In this document: positions 48,388 to 58,053 of the stretch, piece after piece
How the letters are laid out: every line of letters starts with the position of its first letter
How positions within the stretch are numbered: the first letter of the stretch is position 1
Assembly: GCA_963579025.1 (NCBI GenBank)
Contig: CAUZFZ010000039.1
Location: 5,236-69,235 of the forward strand
Length of the DNA: 64,000 nucleotides
Source of the DNA: CAUZFZ01 sp963579025
GTDB lineage: Bacteria > Planctomycetota > Planctomycetia > Planctomycetales > Planctomycetaceae
Reading direction: 5' to 3'
Notes under the pieces: model-generated
What the model was told of the DNA's origin: nothing
The model's database searches: none
Seen by the model: only the letters and a program-made list of their open reading frames with translations
Made by a program: the position numbers and the translations under genes

Positions 48388-49317
48388 TCAACCTGTCTCC
48401 GGTAGAAAGGTAGGCATCACGACTCCATCTGGCGAGTTGCCTTCGCCATGTACCTGAGCGACGTGCATTTCACAGTTGCGGGCGCCCCAGTCGTACAGGG
48501 TACGAACGAGCTCCCCACAATGGACGGGCAACAGAAACACCGGTGATCGACCCGCATGACGATTCAGCTCGGCATGAACGAGAGCTGCCGTTTGCTGCTC
48601 TGTTCGGGCGACGCCGGGGCCGAGCATATTCAACGCTTCCGCTCCGCACGAAACGAGGAATCCGTCCAGGCCACCGGTCGTGGACGCGATCACCGACACG
48701 TGCCACAAGCCGCTGTCATTCACAATGAAGTACCGATAGTCGGCCACACGAGAGATTCCTGACACGGACAATTCCAGAGAAGCCATGGCGTCGACGTCTT
48801 CCGGCGTCGCTTCTCGGACAGTGACCCCCGACGGCGCATCATGTGCGAGTCCTCCTTCAGGGACGGAGAGGTACATGTCCTGAAACGTGCAGAATGGAGT
48901 GAACCCGGCGCGGGTGTAGAGCGAGTATGAATCGAGGTTGAACAGACTGGATACCAGCCGTACTGATTTCGCCGCTGCCTGGGCATCGTCGATGATGCGT
49001 TGCAGAATGGCACGTGCGACTCCGCGACCGAAATGGTCGGGATGAGCATTCATAATGCCCAAAGACACGTGCGTTTCGCGCGGATGCACGAAGCAAGAAC
49101 CGATGATCTGTCCGGATTCGTCGTCGACGGCCACAAGCCCCTGGCCGGGGTCGAGGTCCGCGTAAACATCGAAGATGGCCGATGCAGCCAGGTCGTCCCC
49201 CTGGAAGATCTCCGCACGTCCAATCGACAGGTAATACTGATTCGTCGAGTGAAAGATCAGCCGCGAGACTTCGTCGCGATCGTCCGGCTGCATGTGACGC
49301 AGGTGAAATCCACTCAT
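48388..49317 (-). CDS. GNAT-family N-acetyltransferase (two-domain)
   Basis: A 309-residue GNAT protein. The N-terminal domain is complete: acetyl-CoA site HPDHFGRGVARAILQRIIDD, preceded by HVSLGIMNAH and followed by VRLVSSLFNLDSYSLYTRAG. The C-terminal part is a second, weaker GNAT-like unit (VTVREATPEDVDAMASLELS). The frame is open to 49638, but the upstream 107 residues lie over the next gene's end and have no family features, so the ATG at 49317 (MSGFHLRHMQPDD) is chosen. Acceptor substrate unknown. Confidence 0.88.
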   Translation of the reverse strand: MSGFHLRHMQPDDRDEVSRLIFHSTNQYYLSIGRAEIFQGDDLAASAIFDVYADLDPGQGLVAVDDESGQIIGSCFVHPRETHVSLGIMNAHPDHFGRGVARAILQRIIDDAQAAAKSVRLVSSLFNLDSYSLYTRAGFTPFCTFQDMYLSVPEGGLAHDAPSGVTVREATPEDVDAMASLELSVSGISRVADYRYFIVNDSGLWHVSVIASTTGGLDGFLVSCGAEALNMLGPGVARTEQQTAALVHAELNRHAGRSPVFLLPVHCGELVRTLYDWGARNCEMHVAQVHGEGNSPDGVVMPTFLPETG

Positions 49318-49375
49318 CAATCGTCCTCGGATTCGTAGTTCGATCCGTATAGTCAAAGCAGCCGCAATGTTCGGA

Positions 49376-51133
49376 TTATCTTGCGTTCTGCAAGCCGGGC
49401 GAGCTGAAACGAAACCGATCAATTTCTTCCTGCCGAAACAGGCCGGCAATGCGCACGTCGTCAATCCGTGTCTCCCAGATCGCATCTCCCTGCAGGAACA
49501 CGGAGGCCGTTGGATGGCCAAGTAATAAAGTGCCGAATCGTCCGTAAAGAAAGAGAAAGTCCGCATCTCTTCCGACGGAGACAAACTCGATATCGGAACG
49601 GAACACGCCCTGTTCCTGCAGTAACCACAGGCCATCATGTCGCGGGTACATCCACACTTTTGCGCCGATGGGCAGGTGAGACTGCATCGCTGTCAGTTCG
49701 GAAGCTGTGATCGATTCCCACCAGTACGCGATTTCGTGTCGAGGACGGTCGTAGTCCAGAACGGAGTCCGACTGCGGTCGAGGTTCCGCAGCCCCCCGCA
49801 AGTGACCGACAAACTCGTTGTAATAAGACAACTCTCCCGGATGGATACGGTAACAACTCCAGACGGACCACAAACTCAGAAGAGCGATAACACTCCATCT
49901 TGTGATCGACTCGCTGAACCGGAGTGCCTTTTGACGCGTCGGCTTCTGGCCTCCGAGTGTGTCGGTCTGCCCGGTCGCGCGGTACACCCGTCGAAAGACC
50001 TGATCGAAGCCCGACGCGATCAGCATGGGAGCAAAATAGAAAGCGGATCGATACAGCCGGACGCCGTCATGTGCCGGCGTGAATGGCAACATGCACACGA
50101 CGGGCAACGCGAGGCCGCACAACAGCCACATCACGCCGTAGGCGTTCGGTCTGCCGAACTCACAAATAGCCGTTGCCGCGCCAATCAACAGGAGTACTAG
50201 CATCCAGACCGGCGTCGTCACACAGGTCAGCACAATCACACTGTGCCACGGCACTGGTGATGCACCTGGCGCCTGATAGATTTCGCCAAGGTAATATGTC
50301 CCGATCGTCCATCCCTGAGTGTCTGACAAGAGCATATGCACATAACCGAAGAATCCATCGAATGGGTCCAACCACCACATCGGCAGCAGGGCGAGAGCGG
50401 TTAACGGCATGACTGTGACAACGCAGATTGCCGATCGCCACAATTCGCGTGGTTTGTGCAAAAGGCCCCACAGGAGCCAGACTGGAAACGCGAACCAGAA
50501 TGTCGGTTTGGCTGTAAATCCAATTCCAGCACACACGGCGAATGCAACGGCCCATTTCCACTGAGGCCGACTCTTGACGAGCGAATACGATGCAAGGACC
50601 CAGAAAGACGCGACCAGTGTATCGACGGCGACAAGGTTGGCATGTGCAAACAGACGAGGATTGCCAACAAGCGCTAACAGAGCAACGGCGGCCGCTGGCC
50701 GCGAGTATTGTTCTCTTATCCATGAGAAAATAACGGCACTGGTGATTGCAAAGACGAAGACGTGACCCCAGCGGAATGCGGCCGGAAAGGAATCGAATCG
50801 ACCAGCCACAAATCGTCCAACCATTGAAACGATGCCGGGCAGCGGCAGATTTCGGCTCTCCACACGTGCATACGGCCAACCTTGCGCCAGTCGTTCTGTT
50901 GTGAGTGCTAATGATGGGCCGAGCCTCCAGGTATCGTGAAACCACTCTGCCGCGTGTCGGTTGTTGCGGACGTATACCGATTCGTCGTTACTCAAGCCAT
51001 ACGTGCGAATCGTAAATCCCAATAACGTCGTAATGCCGATGGCCACACATAGCGTCTCAATGCGGCGCTGGACTCGGTGGCGTTTTTCATCCACGGCCAG
51101 GGTCGGTTCACTTATCGTGCCACCAGATGTCAT
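49376..51133 (-). CDS. GT39/ArnT-like membrane glycosyltransferase
   Basis: A 585-residue polytopic protein of the dolichyl-phosphate-mannose/ArnT type. After the first membrane segment comes RTYGLSNDESVYVRNN (the acidic 'DE' motif in the first periplasmic loop), then about ten further segments and a periplasmic C-terminal domain (YYNEFVGHLRGAAEPRPQSD; WYP-like strands). Such enzymes move a sugar from a polyprenyl carrier to a lipid or protein. The open frame extends to 51283, but its first 50 codons are translated palindromic repeat, so the ATG at 51133 with GAGGA upstream is used. The SGNH protein gene lies upstream on the same strand. Confidence 0.85.
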   Translation of the reverse strand: MTSGGTISEPTLAVDEKRHRVQRRIETLCVAIGITTLLGFTIRTYGLSNDESVYVRNNRHAAEWFHDTWRLGPSLALTTERLAQGWPYARVESRNLPLPGIVSMVGRFVAGRFDSFPAAFRWGHVFVFAITSAVIFSWIREQYSRPAAAVALLALVGNPRLFAHANLVAVDTLVASFWVLASYSLVKSRPQWKWAVAFAVCAGIGFTAKPTFWFAFPVWLLWGLLHKPRELWRSAICVVTVMPLTALALLPMWWLDPFDGFFGYVHMLLSDTQGWTIGTYYLGEIYQAPGASPVPWHSVIVLTCVTTPVWMLVLLLIGAATAICEFGRPNAYGVMWLLCGLALPVVCMLPFTPAHDGVRLYRSAFYFAPMLIASGFDQVFRRVYRATGQTDTLGGQKPTRQKALRFSESITRWSVIALLSLWSVWSCYRIHPGELSYYNEFVGHLRGAAEPRPQSDSVLDYDRPRHEIAYWWESITASELTAMQSHLPIGAKVWMYPRHDGLWLLQEQGVFRSDIEFVSVGRDADFLFLYGRFGTLLLGHPTASVFLQGDAIWETRIDDVRIAGLFRQEEIDRFRFSSPGLQNAR

Positions 51134-51185
51134 TCGAATCCTCAATCCAGTGTTCGGTCGTCCGCGAATCGATGGAGGCACCCAT

Positions 51186-51255
51186 ACAAGCCCGAAGCGC
51201 AAGCGAGTGAACGTGTCGTGCAGATTACGTTCACTCGCTGGCGCTTCGGGCTTGT
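51186..51255. repeat. 29-bp inverted repeat, ACAAGCCCGAAGCG family (copy 1)
   Basis: Arms at 51186-51214 (ACAAGCCCGAAGCGCAAGCG...) and 51227-51255 pair with one mismatch around a 12-base centre. The same family occurs at 62167-62239. It lies in the 175-bp gap before the GT39 gene and, translated, gives a spurious HKPEAPASE peptide. Confidence 0.92.
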
Positions 51256-51308
51256 GTGACCGGCACTGCTTAACCCTCTCCACTCGTCACTTGATTGTTT
51301 ACAGATTA

Positions 51309-52490
51309 CTAACGACGCACGCGTTCCTCGATCACTGACTTGATACTGTCTGCGAACTGCCGATGCCCCTCTTCATTAAAGTGTCCATCCAGAGGAAAGT
51401 AGCAGTCGGGTGTGAGTCGGCGAAAGAACTGAGTCCGATCGAAACAGTCGATTTCAGCGGCACGGCACACGTCATGGACCATTTCATCTGGCGCGTTTGT
51501 GGAAAGAAGCTCCGGTGAAGCAGTGAATCCGATGTCCCGTATCCCTTCAAAGGCTGTCTCGGAGACGTACGGCCCATTAGGCACGATCGCAACCAGCAAC
51601 TGACAACCGTGTGCCTGGCACGATTGAGAGATTGTCTCAAGCGAATCTGTGAGCCGATGGGAGACGACGGACTTCCATTTCGCGTGCGCGTGCAATGGCT
51701 GCATGAAATAGTCGGGAGTGCTCATGGCAGTTTGTACAAGAGACGGATTCAGTAACCCCGCTTCAAAAGACGACCGGACACGCGGTGGCAACGCGCGATA
51801 GCGTTCCGCCTCCTCCGGAGTGAATTGCGACCGGATGTACTGCTGAGATAACGCGAATGTCTGGTGATACGGAGTGATCGGGTCTCGCTCTTTCCGGAGT
51901 TCCAGCCATTGGCGAATGGTTGGAAACAGTGTGTCCGCAAGCTGTGTCGTGAGCGGAGTTTGCCGGCCGGGCTGATCATGAATCTGAATCAGGTCGTCTC
52001 CCTGGAGTGTCCCGACAATGAGCAGGTTGGGGCGAAAGTGCTTGATCGCCAGCATGGCGGAATCCGCGTATCCACTGGGCGAGGCACCTGGATATCCGAA
52101 ATTCAGGACTTCGACTTTCCGGTACGGCGACTTCTCGCCACGGGACGAATTCAGAGTTTGTTCCAGTACGTTGGGCCAGGCACAGTCGCCCGGAACTCCC
52201 CAGCCAAAAGTGAACGAGTCGCCGACTGTGACAATTCGAAAGGTCGATCTGTCAGGGGCTCCTGCCAGATAGTTGTCATCCCGTATTCCAGCATCGGAAA
52301 TCGCGACAGTGACATTGAATTCGGCACTCCGGTGGCTGACGAGACTGCCGGCAGGAAACAGCAGTGACCGTGTCGGGAGCTGGATAAGCAAACCGGCAAC
52401 GTGATCGGCAACAGTTAGAAATAACAGGAAAACGGCACCCGTGATGCACGAGAAGGCGATACGTCGGCGTCGTTTATGTTTTCGATCCAT
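51309..52490 (-). CDS. SGNH/GDSL-type hydrolase, membrane-anchored
   Basis: A 393-residue protein with an N-terminal anchor (RRIAFSCITGAVFLLFLTVA) and an SGNH fold: block I IVTVGDSFTFGWGV (catalytic Ser), block II-like VLNFGYPGASPSGY, and block V FPLDGHFNEEGHRQFAD (catalytic Asp and His). Such proteins often acylate or deacylate surface glycans in the periplasm, consistent with the GT39 gene just downstream on the same strand. The exact substrate is unknown. Confidence 0.88.
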   Translation of the reverse strand: MDRKHKRRRRIAFSCITGAVFLLFLTVADHVAGLLIQLPTRSLLFPAGSLVSHRSAEFNVTVAISDAGIRDDNYLAGAPDRSTFRIVTVGDSFTFGWGVPGDCAWPNVLEQTLNSSRGEKSPYRKVEVLNFGYPGASPSGYADSAMLAIKHFRPNLLIVGTLQGDDLIQIHDQPGRQTPLTTQLADTLFPTIRQWLELRKERDPITPYHQTFALSQQYIRSQFTPEEAERYRALPPRVRSSFEAGLLNPSLVQTAMSTPDYFMQPLHAHAKWKSVVSHRLTDSLETISQSCQAHGCQLLVAIVPNGPYVSETAFEGIRDIGFTASPELLSTNAPDEMVHDVCRAAEIDCFDRTQFFRRLTPDCYFPLDGHFNEEGHRQFADSIKSVIEERVRR

Positions 52491-52546
52491 GGGCGGTTGT
52501 GCCAGTGTCGGACGAGCGACATCTGAAGGGCGGGATCGCCCTGCTG

Positions 52547-52954
52547 TCAGTCACGCAGCGATTTCCATGGTTCTTCTTCGCTCATATCGATGAGCACAGG
52601 ACCGTCGCATTTCGCGGGCGACAGGATGGCAAGGAACTCAAGCGTGTCTTCCCCCGCGTTGTAGCTTCCGTGGACGACGTCCCTGGGGATGTGAGCGATC
52701 TGTCCCGCTGTCAGCACTTTCTTCTCACGATCGACCCACTGCTCGCACTGCCCGGAAAGGACGTAAATGATCTCCTCCATTTCCGGATGGCGATGAAACT
52801 TGTGAGCCTGTCCCGGCGGCATGTGCACTCGAACGAGCAACAGGTCTTCCGCTTCCGTCAGTTCCGGGCGGCACAGCCAGTCGTGCGGTCCCCACGGAAG
52901 TTCTTCGACCTGCATTTCCTGTTCGGTAACGAATCGAAGCGGAGCCTCGGACAT
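52547..52954 (-). CDS. Cupin-domain protein
   Basis: A 135-residue single-cupin protein. The two cupin motifs are visible: RVHMPPGQAHKFHRHPEMEE (metal-binding His residues and Glu) and GQIAHIPRDVVHGSYNAGED (distal His). Its start codon shares one base with the glnS stop (TAATG), so translation is probably coupled to glnS. Such small cupins bind metal and may be sugar isomerases, dioxygenases or sensors; nothing here decides. Confidence 0.9.
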   Translation of the reverse strand: MSEAPLRFVTEQEMQVEELPWGPHDWLCRPELTEAEDLLLVRVHMPPGQAHKFHRHPEMEEIIYVLSGQCEQWVDREKKVLTAGQIAHIPRDVVHGSYNAGEDTLEFLAILSPAKCDGPVLIDMSEEEPWKSLRD

Positions 52955-54681
52955 TACTTGCCGCCCTTCTTCTGCACCTTCGCCCAGGTATCTCTGAGCG
53001 TGACGGTTCGGTTCATCACCAGGTTCTCTGGCGTCGTATCGGGATCGACGCAGAAATAGCCGGTGCGTTCAAACTGGTATCGCGTGCCTGGCTCGGCACC
53101 GACAACGCTCGGCTCCAGTTTGGCTGTGGGATTGACGGTCAGGGAATCGGGATTCAATGCCGTCTTCCAGTCCTCGCCCTCTGGAACATCGCCCGGTTTT
53201 TCTGTCGTGAATAACCGATCGTAAAGTCGAAGTTCGACATCGACGGCATGCCGCGCTGAGACCCAGTGGATCGTCCCTTTGATCTTGCGTCCGTCCGGAG
53301 CATTGCCTCCTCGCGTTTCCGGATCGTATTTACACAGGACTTCAACGACGTTGCCGTCATCGTCTTTCACGCAACCGGTGCAGGTCACCAGATAGCCGTA
53401 TCGCAGTCGGACTTCCCGGCCGATTGCCAGGCGGTGGTATCGACGCGGTGCCTCTTCCAGGAAGTCGGCGGCTTCAATCAACAGATCACGGGAAAACGGA
53501 ACGGTCCGCTTGCCGTAGCTCTCATCTTCGGGATTGTTCACCGCGTCAAGCTGCTCGATCTGATCCTCGGGGTAATTCTCGATCGTCAGCTTGATGGGAT
53601 TCAGCACACCCATCACGCGCGGAGTCACTTTGTTGAGATGCTCGCGGGCCGCCTGCTCAAGCCAGGTCAGGTCGACCATGCTGTTGAACTTTGCCACGCC
53701 GATCCGTTCGCAGAACCCGCGGATCGATTCGGGCGTATAACCTCGTCGCCGCAGGCCACAGATGGTCGGCATGCGCGGGTCATCCCAGCCGCTGACATGG
53801 CCGTCTTCCACCAGTTCCAGGAACTTGCGCTTACTCATCACCATGTAGCTGAGATTCAGCCGTGCGAACTCGATCTGTTGCGGGTGGAAAACGTCAAGCT
53901 GGTCGAGGAACCAGTCGTACAGCGCGCGGTGCGTCTCGAATTCCAGCGTGCAGATCGAATGCGTGACGCCTTCCAGCGAATCGCATTGCCCGTGAGTCCA
54001 GTCGTACATCGGATAGATGCACCATTTGTCTCCGGTGCGGTGATGATGCGCGTGTCGGATGCGATACAGGATCGGATCGCGCATGAGCATGTTGGGTTGC
54101 GCCATGTCGATCTTTGCCCGCAGCACATGTTCGCCATCCTGAAATTCGCCGGCTCGCATGCGGCGGAAGAGATCGAGGTTCTCATCAACCAAGCGGTCGC
54201 GGTTCGGGCTGTTCGTGCCGGCTTCGCTGATCGAACCGCGCGTCGCGCGCATCTCGTCGACATTCTGGCTGTCGACGTAGGCTTTGCCTTCCTGAATCAG
54301 ACGCTCGGCGAACGCGTACAGCTCATCAAAGAAATCTGACGCGAAATACAGCCGGTCATCCCAGTCAAAACCCAGCCAGCGCACGTCTGCCTGAATCGAG
54401 TCGACGTATTCGACGTCTTCTTTGGCCGGATTCGTATCGTCGAAGCGCAGATTGCATTTGCCGCCGTATTTCGCCGCGAGACCGAAATTCAGGCAGATCG
54501 ACTTGGCGTGGCCGATGTGCAGATAACCATTCGGCTCGGGGGGAAAACGCGTGTGGACGCGTCCGTCGTTCTTAGCTGCCGCAATATCCTGTTCGACGAT
54601 CTGCTCGACGAAATTCAGTGAGCGTTCTTTCTCGGAAAGTGAGCGTTCTTTCTCGGAATCAGCGTCCTGTTTGGACTCCAT
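52954..54681 (-). CDS. glnS: Glutaminyl-tRNA synthetase
   Basis: A 575-residue class I aminoacyl-tRNA synthetase. HTRFPPEPNGYLHIGHAKS holds the HIGH motif and GlnRS/GluRS family start; LRFDDTNPAKEDVEYVDSIQ follows; the MSK signature is YMVMSKRKFLELVEDG. The C-terminal anticodon-binding barrels (RTVPFSRDLLIEAADFLEE; LRYGYLVTCTGCVKDDDGN) are those of GlnRS rather than bacterial GluRS. It charges tRNA-Gln directly, so the organism need not rely on the GatCAB route. The N-terminus has a short duplicated SEKERSL stretch ahead of the core. Length agrees with the family. Confidence 0.97.
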   Translation of the reverse strand: MESKQDADSEKERSLSEKERSLNFVEQIVEQDIAAAKNDGRVHTRFPPEPNGYLHIGHAKSICLNFGLAAKYGGKCNLRFDDTNPAKEDVEYVDSIQADVRWLGFDWDDRLYFASDFFDELYAFAERLIQEGKAYVDSQNVDEMRATRGSISEAGTNSPNRDRLVDENLDLFRRMRAGEFQDGEHVLRAKIDMAQPNMLMRDPILYRIRHAHHHRTGDKWCIYPMYDWTHGQCDSLEGVTHSICTLEFETHRALYDWFLDQLDVFHPQQIEFARLNLSYMVMSKRKFLELVEDGHVSGWDDPRMPTICGLRRRGYTPESIRGFCERIGVAKFNSMVDLTWLEQAAREHLNKVTPRVMGVLNPIKLTIENYPEDQIEQLDAVNNPEDESYGKRTVPFSRDLLIEAADFLEEAPRRYHRLAIGREVRLRYGYLVTCTGCVKDDDGNVVEVLCKYDPETRGGNAPDGRKIKGTIHWVSARHAVDVELRLYDRLFTTEKPGDVPEGEDWKTALNPDSLTVNPTAKLEPSVVGAEPGTRYQFERTGYFCVDPDTTPENLVMNRTVTLRDTWAKVQKKGGK

Positions 54682-54775
54682 CGCCGTGTTTCTCCGTCAT
54701 TTGTGTCCGCGCGTGAAAAGAGCTGGAATCGCGACTGCAATCCCAGCTTCTTTTCGTACATCAATTGTGTGTGAG

Positions 54776-54958
54776 TCAGGCCTCGGCGGTTTCTTCAAAC
54801 ACGACAAACGGGCTGAGCTTTCGAGCTTTGGCGAAAATCTCGTCTTTCTCGCCCTGAGAGAGGGCGGCATCGTATTTCGCTCGCAGCTTCTTCAGCTTGG
54901 CCCGTCGTGTGCGACGCCGTGCGATCTCACGGTCCCGTTCGACGCGTCCCATCTTCAA
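54776..54958 (-). CDS. Small conserved basic protein (DUF6800-like)
   Basis: A 60-residue protein, MKMGRVERDREIARRRTRRA then KLKKLRAKYDAALSQGEKDE and ending KARKLSPFVVFEETAEA. This compact Arg/Lys-rich helix followed by a 'kvrrvSPf' end is a conserved small protein I recognise from planctomycete genomes (DUF6800-like). Function is unknown; the charge suggests RNA or ribosome contact. It lies upstream of glnS on the same strand. Confidence 0.85.
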   Translation of the reverse strand: MKMGRVERDREIARRRTRRAKLKKLRAKYDAALSQGEKDEIFAKARKLSPFVVFEETAEA

Positions 54959-55246
54959 ATCCTTACGATAGAGAGAGAGATAGGAGAATTTTGCCCCCCC
55001 GGCGTCAATCGGCCGGGAACGAATCGGGAACGGTAGCAGCGTGCCCCCGAATCGTCAACGACTTGTTTCCAATCCCCGTAAATTTGGGTGTGGCATGGGA
55101 TACGAGCGATTGGGGTGCTGCGGAGATTTTCTGATCGTCGGAAGTCGTGCTGCGACTGACGGTTGTGGCTTGCGAGATGCTTGAACGCGGCGAGGTCTCA
55201 CGTGCTCTTCTGACTGAAACCGAGGCGCGGCTCACTGGTGTGTGTG

Positions 55247-56788
55247 TTACGGGGACGCTCGTGTCCGGCGCAGCAGCCAGCCGATGAGGGGCCACGCCCA
55301 TAGGGCAATACACAGAATTCCCAGGCCGGCGGCGATCGGGCGGCTGAAGAAGTCCAGCAGGGACGCGGATTTGGTCAGATTCTGGACAAAGGTCTCTTCG
55401 AGACGCGGGCCCAGGATGATTCCCAGCACCACCGGGCCAAGAGGAATCTGAATTCGTTCGAGGACGAATCCCAGCACACCCATGGCGAGCATCACCCACA
55501 CGTCGAAGTAACTTGCGTTGATGGCGAACGCTCCCACGATGCAGAACAGCAGGATCAGCGGCAGGATATTGGGCCGGGGAATGCGAACGATCAGCGAACC
55601 AAATCGAATGGCCAGAAAACCGAGCGGGATGAGGATCAGATTCGCCAGTAAAAACGTGATATAGATTCCATACACCAGCGGTAGCTGAGCTTCGTCCTGA
55701 AAGATGGCCGGACCTGGTGTGATGTTCTTCATTAACAGTACACCGATCACGATCGCCGTAACGGAATCGCCCGGAATACCCAGCACCAGCGCCGGAATCC
55801 ACGCTCCCGCCAGCGACGCGTTGTTGGCAGTGGTGGCGTCGGCGATCCCCTGCAGCGATCCCTGTCCATACTCGGCGCGTTCTTCGGGCGACGCTCGACG
55901 TTTGGAAACGGCGTATGAGACCCACGCGGCAATATCGGCTCCGGCTCCGGGGAGCATGCCGATACACGAACCAATCGCGCTGGACGACAGGATACGACCG
56001 CACGAATTCTTCAGCCGGACCGTGACGCCGCCAAAGACCTCAGACAGGCCGCGCTGGAGCGGGTTACCTTTGAGCCTGTCGGAGTCAGTTGTTCTGTCGG
56101 GGCCAGACAAGTCCGCCGGCCTGATCACGTTGCGGAGTACTTCGGAGACACCGAACAACCCGATCATTGCCGGAATGAAATTGATGCCGGTGACAAGCTG
56201 GTCACTGCCGAATGTGAGACGCGGGACGCTGTGAGTCGAACCCAGACCAATGCACGCAATGATGAGGCCAATCGACAGAGACAACAGTCCGCGTACTGGT
56301 GAACCGCGCGAAACGACCGCGGCGCAACTCAGGCCCAATACGCACAACCAGAAGTATTCGTAACTGGAGAACTCGAAGGCAAAGCGGGCCAGTTGAGGAG
56401 CGGCAAGGATCAGCACGAGTGATCCGATCAGGCCGCCTGTCACGCTGAAGACGAGCGACACGCCCAGTGCCTGCTGGTGCCGGTTCTGTCGTGTCAGTGC
56501 GTAAGCGTCGTCGACGTAAGCGGCCGAGGACGGTGTCCCCGGAATTCGCATCAGTGTGGTCGGGATATCGCCGGCAAAGATGCAGCAGGCTTCCATCGTG
56601 ACGATCGCGGCGATCCCGGCAATTGGGTCGAGGAAGAACGTAAACGGCACCATCAATGCGACGGCCATCGTTGCCGTCAGACCAGGGATGGCCCCGACAA
56701 ACAGCCCGAATGTGGCCGACAGCAGAATGACAATCAGCACATGCACGCTGAACGTGTTCTGCAATGCCGTCAGAAACGCGTCGCTCAT
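55247..56788 (-). CDS. TctA-family tripartite tricarboxylate transporter large subunit
   Basis: A 513-residue membrane protein of the TctA family: FGLFVGAIPGLTATMAVALM near the start (the duplicated 'G..iG.lPGlt' motif), ACCIFAGDIPTTLMRIPGTP (substrate motif), then GSCIGMLPGAGADIAAWVSY and GAWIPALVLGIPGDSVTAIV for the second half. It normally works with the small subunit TctB and the periplasmic binding protein TctC; neither is encoded here. It starts 5 bp after the enolase-superfamily gene, so the two form an operon, and the transported carboxylate may be the substrate of that enzyme. The open frame to 56989 is not supported upstream of 56788. Confidence 0.93.
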   Translation of the reverse strand: MSDAFLTALQNTFSVHVLIVILLSATFGLFVGAIPGLTATMAVALMVPFTFFLDPIAGIAAIVTMEACCIFAGDIPTTLMRIPGTPSSAAYVDDAYALTRQNRHQQALGVSLVFSVTGGLIGSLVLILAAPQLARFAFEFSSYEYFWLCVLGLSCAAVVSRGSPVRGLLSLSIGLIIACIGLGSTHSVPRLTFGSDQLVTGINFIPAMIGLFGVSEVLRNVIRPADLSGPDRTTDSDRLKGNPLQRGLSEVFGGVTVRLKNSCGRILSSSAIGSCIGMLPGAGADIAAWVSYAVSKRRASPEERAEYGQGSLQGIADATTANNASLAGAWIPALVLGIPGDSVTAIVIGVLLMKNITPGPAIFQDEAQLPLVYGIYITFLLANLILIPLGFLAIRFGSLIVRIPRPNILPLILLFCIVGAFAINASYFDVWVMLAMGVLGFVLERIQIPLGPVVLGIILGPRLEETFVQNLTKSASLLDFFSRPIAAGLGILCIALWAWPLIGWLLRRTRASP

Positions 56789-56793
56789 AAGTG

Positions 56794-57924
56794 TTACCAG
56801 TTTGTAAACGAACCATCGCGCCGGCTCAGTCGCGGACAGTCTCCGGTGATCGCGGGCACCGCTGAGAGGGCGGACGCGTCGAACTCGACGCCCAACCCAG
56901 GCGCGGACGGCGGCAGAAAGTGGCCCGATTCGAACGGAACCTGAACCGGAAACAGTTCGGGCAACACCTCGCCGGGGATTCGCGCACACTCCTGCACGGC
57001 GAAGTTCGGGGTCGCCAGATCGAGATGCACACAGGCCGCCGTGGAGACGGGTCCCAACGGGTTGTGCGGAGCGATCGGCGTGTAGTGCGTCTCACACCAG
57101 CCAGCGATCTTGCGGGCCTCGGTGAATCCGCCCGCGATGCACAGATCGATGCGGGCAAAGTCGATCCAGTCGTTTTCAATCGCTTCCCGGAACTCCCACT
57201 TGGTCGCCCACTGCTCACCCATGGCGATCGGAACCGCTGTGTGCTGACGCAAGCGTCCGATGGCGGCTGGGTTTTCGCAGCGAACCGGGTCCTCGACGAA
57301 ATAGGGATTCAGTGGTTCCAGGCGGTTGCACAAGGCAATCGCGTCCGAAGGATCGAGTCTCGTATGCACATCGATGATGAGTCCGATGTCCGGGCCGACG
57401 GCTTCGCGGATTGCTGCGACCAGTTCCTCGCCCTGTCTGACAGCGATGGTTGGCTCCAGTACATCGCCTTGCGACGGGAGGTTGAAGCGGATGAACTGCC
57501 AGCCATCGGCGACTCGCTGACGGGACTGCTCCACCATGTTCTCGACAGTGTCATCCGGGACGTGCGGGTAGGCGACGACGCGATCCCGAACGCGTCCACC
57601 GAGTAATTCGTAAACAGGCACGCCCAGCGCTTTGCCTTTGATGTCCCACAGAGCGATATCAACCGCGCTGATGGCCGCGGCTCCGATGCGTCCGCCTGGG
57701 AAGAACCCGCAGCGGAGCATGACCTGCCACAGGTGCTCCGTGCGAAACGGGTCCTCTCCCACCAGTGACGGCGTCAGGCCTGACACGAAGCCAGCGACTG
57801 CGGCCTCTCGCCACGTGATCCCGGCTTCTCCGATGCCGGAGATGCCTTCATCCGTGTCGACAACAACGAACAGAAAGGGACGTTGATCGCCCACGATGTG
57901 AGTTGTGACTGATGTAATCTTCAT
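56794..57924 (-). CDS. Enolase-superfamily dehydratase (mandelate racemase/galactonate dehydratase-like)
   Basis: A 376-residue enolase-superfamily enzyme starting at MKITSVTTHIVG. Metal ligands are seen in LIIDVHTRLDP (Asp), YFVEDPVRCENP (Glu) and IAMGEQWATKWEF (Glu), and the general acid/base His in THYTPIAPHNPLGPVST. The PHNPLGP block points to the sugar-acid dehydratase branch (galactonate/mannonate dehydratase-like). It probably dehydrates a sugar acid and is co-transcribed with TctA. The frame is open to 57993, but family similarity starts at 57924. Confidence 0.92.
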   Translation of the reverse strand: MKITSVTTHIVGDQRPFLFVVVDTDEGISGIGEAGITWREAAVAGFVSGLTPSLVGEDPFRTEHLWQVMLRCGFFPGGRIGAAAISAVDIALWDIKGKALGVPVYELLGGRVRDRVVAYPHVPDDTVENMVEQSRQRVADGWQFIRFNLPSQGDVLEPTIAVRQGEELVAAIREAVGPDIGLIIDVHTRLDPSDAIALCNRLEPLNPYFVEDPVRCENPAAIGRLRQHTAVPIAMGEQWATKWEFREAIENDWIDFARIDLCIAGGFTEARKIAGWCETHYTPIAPHNPLGPVSTAACVHLDLATPNFAVQECARIPGEVLPELFPVQVPFESGHFLPPSAPGLGVEFDASALSAVPAITGDCPRLSRRDGSFTNW

Positions 57925-58053
57925 GCGTCGTCCGGTTTCGCGGTGCGATTTGCGTTGGGCAGTGGGCTGCTGGCGAGCCTCACAGGTCGACATTAGAATC
58001 CCGCGCTGCTCCGACTACCAACGCCTGACGCTATCACAGAAGGAACACATCCG

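Noticed and set aside
54959..55246. Gap upstream of the small DUF6800-like gene and after tctA
   Set aside because: Only frames antisense to tctA enter this gap; apart from a GAGAGAGAGA run at about 54970 nothing notable is seen.
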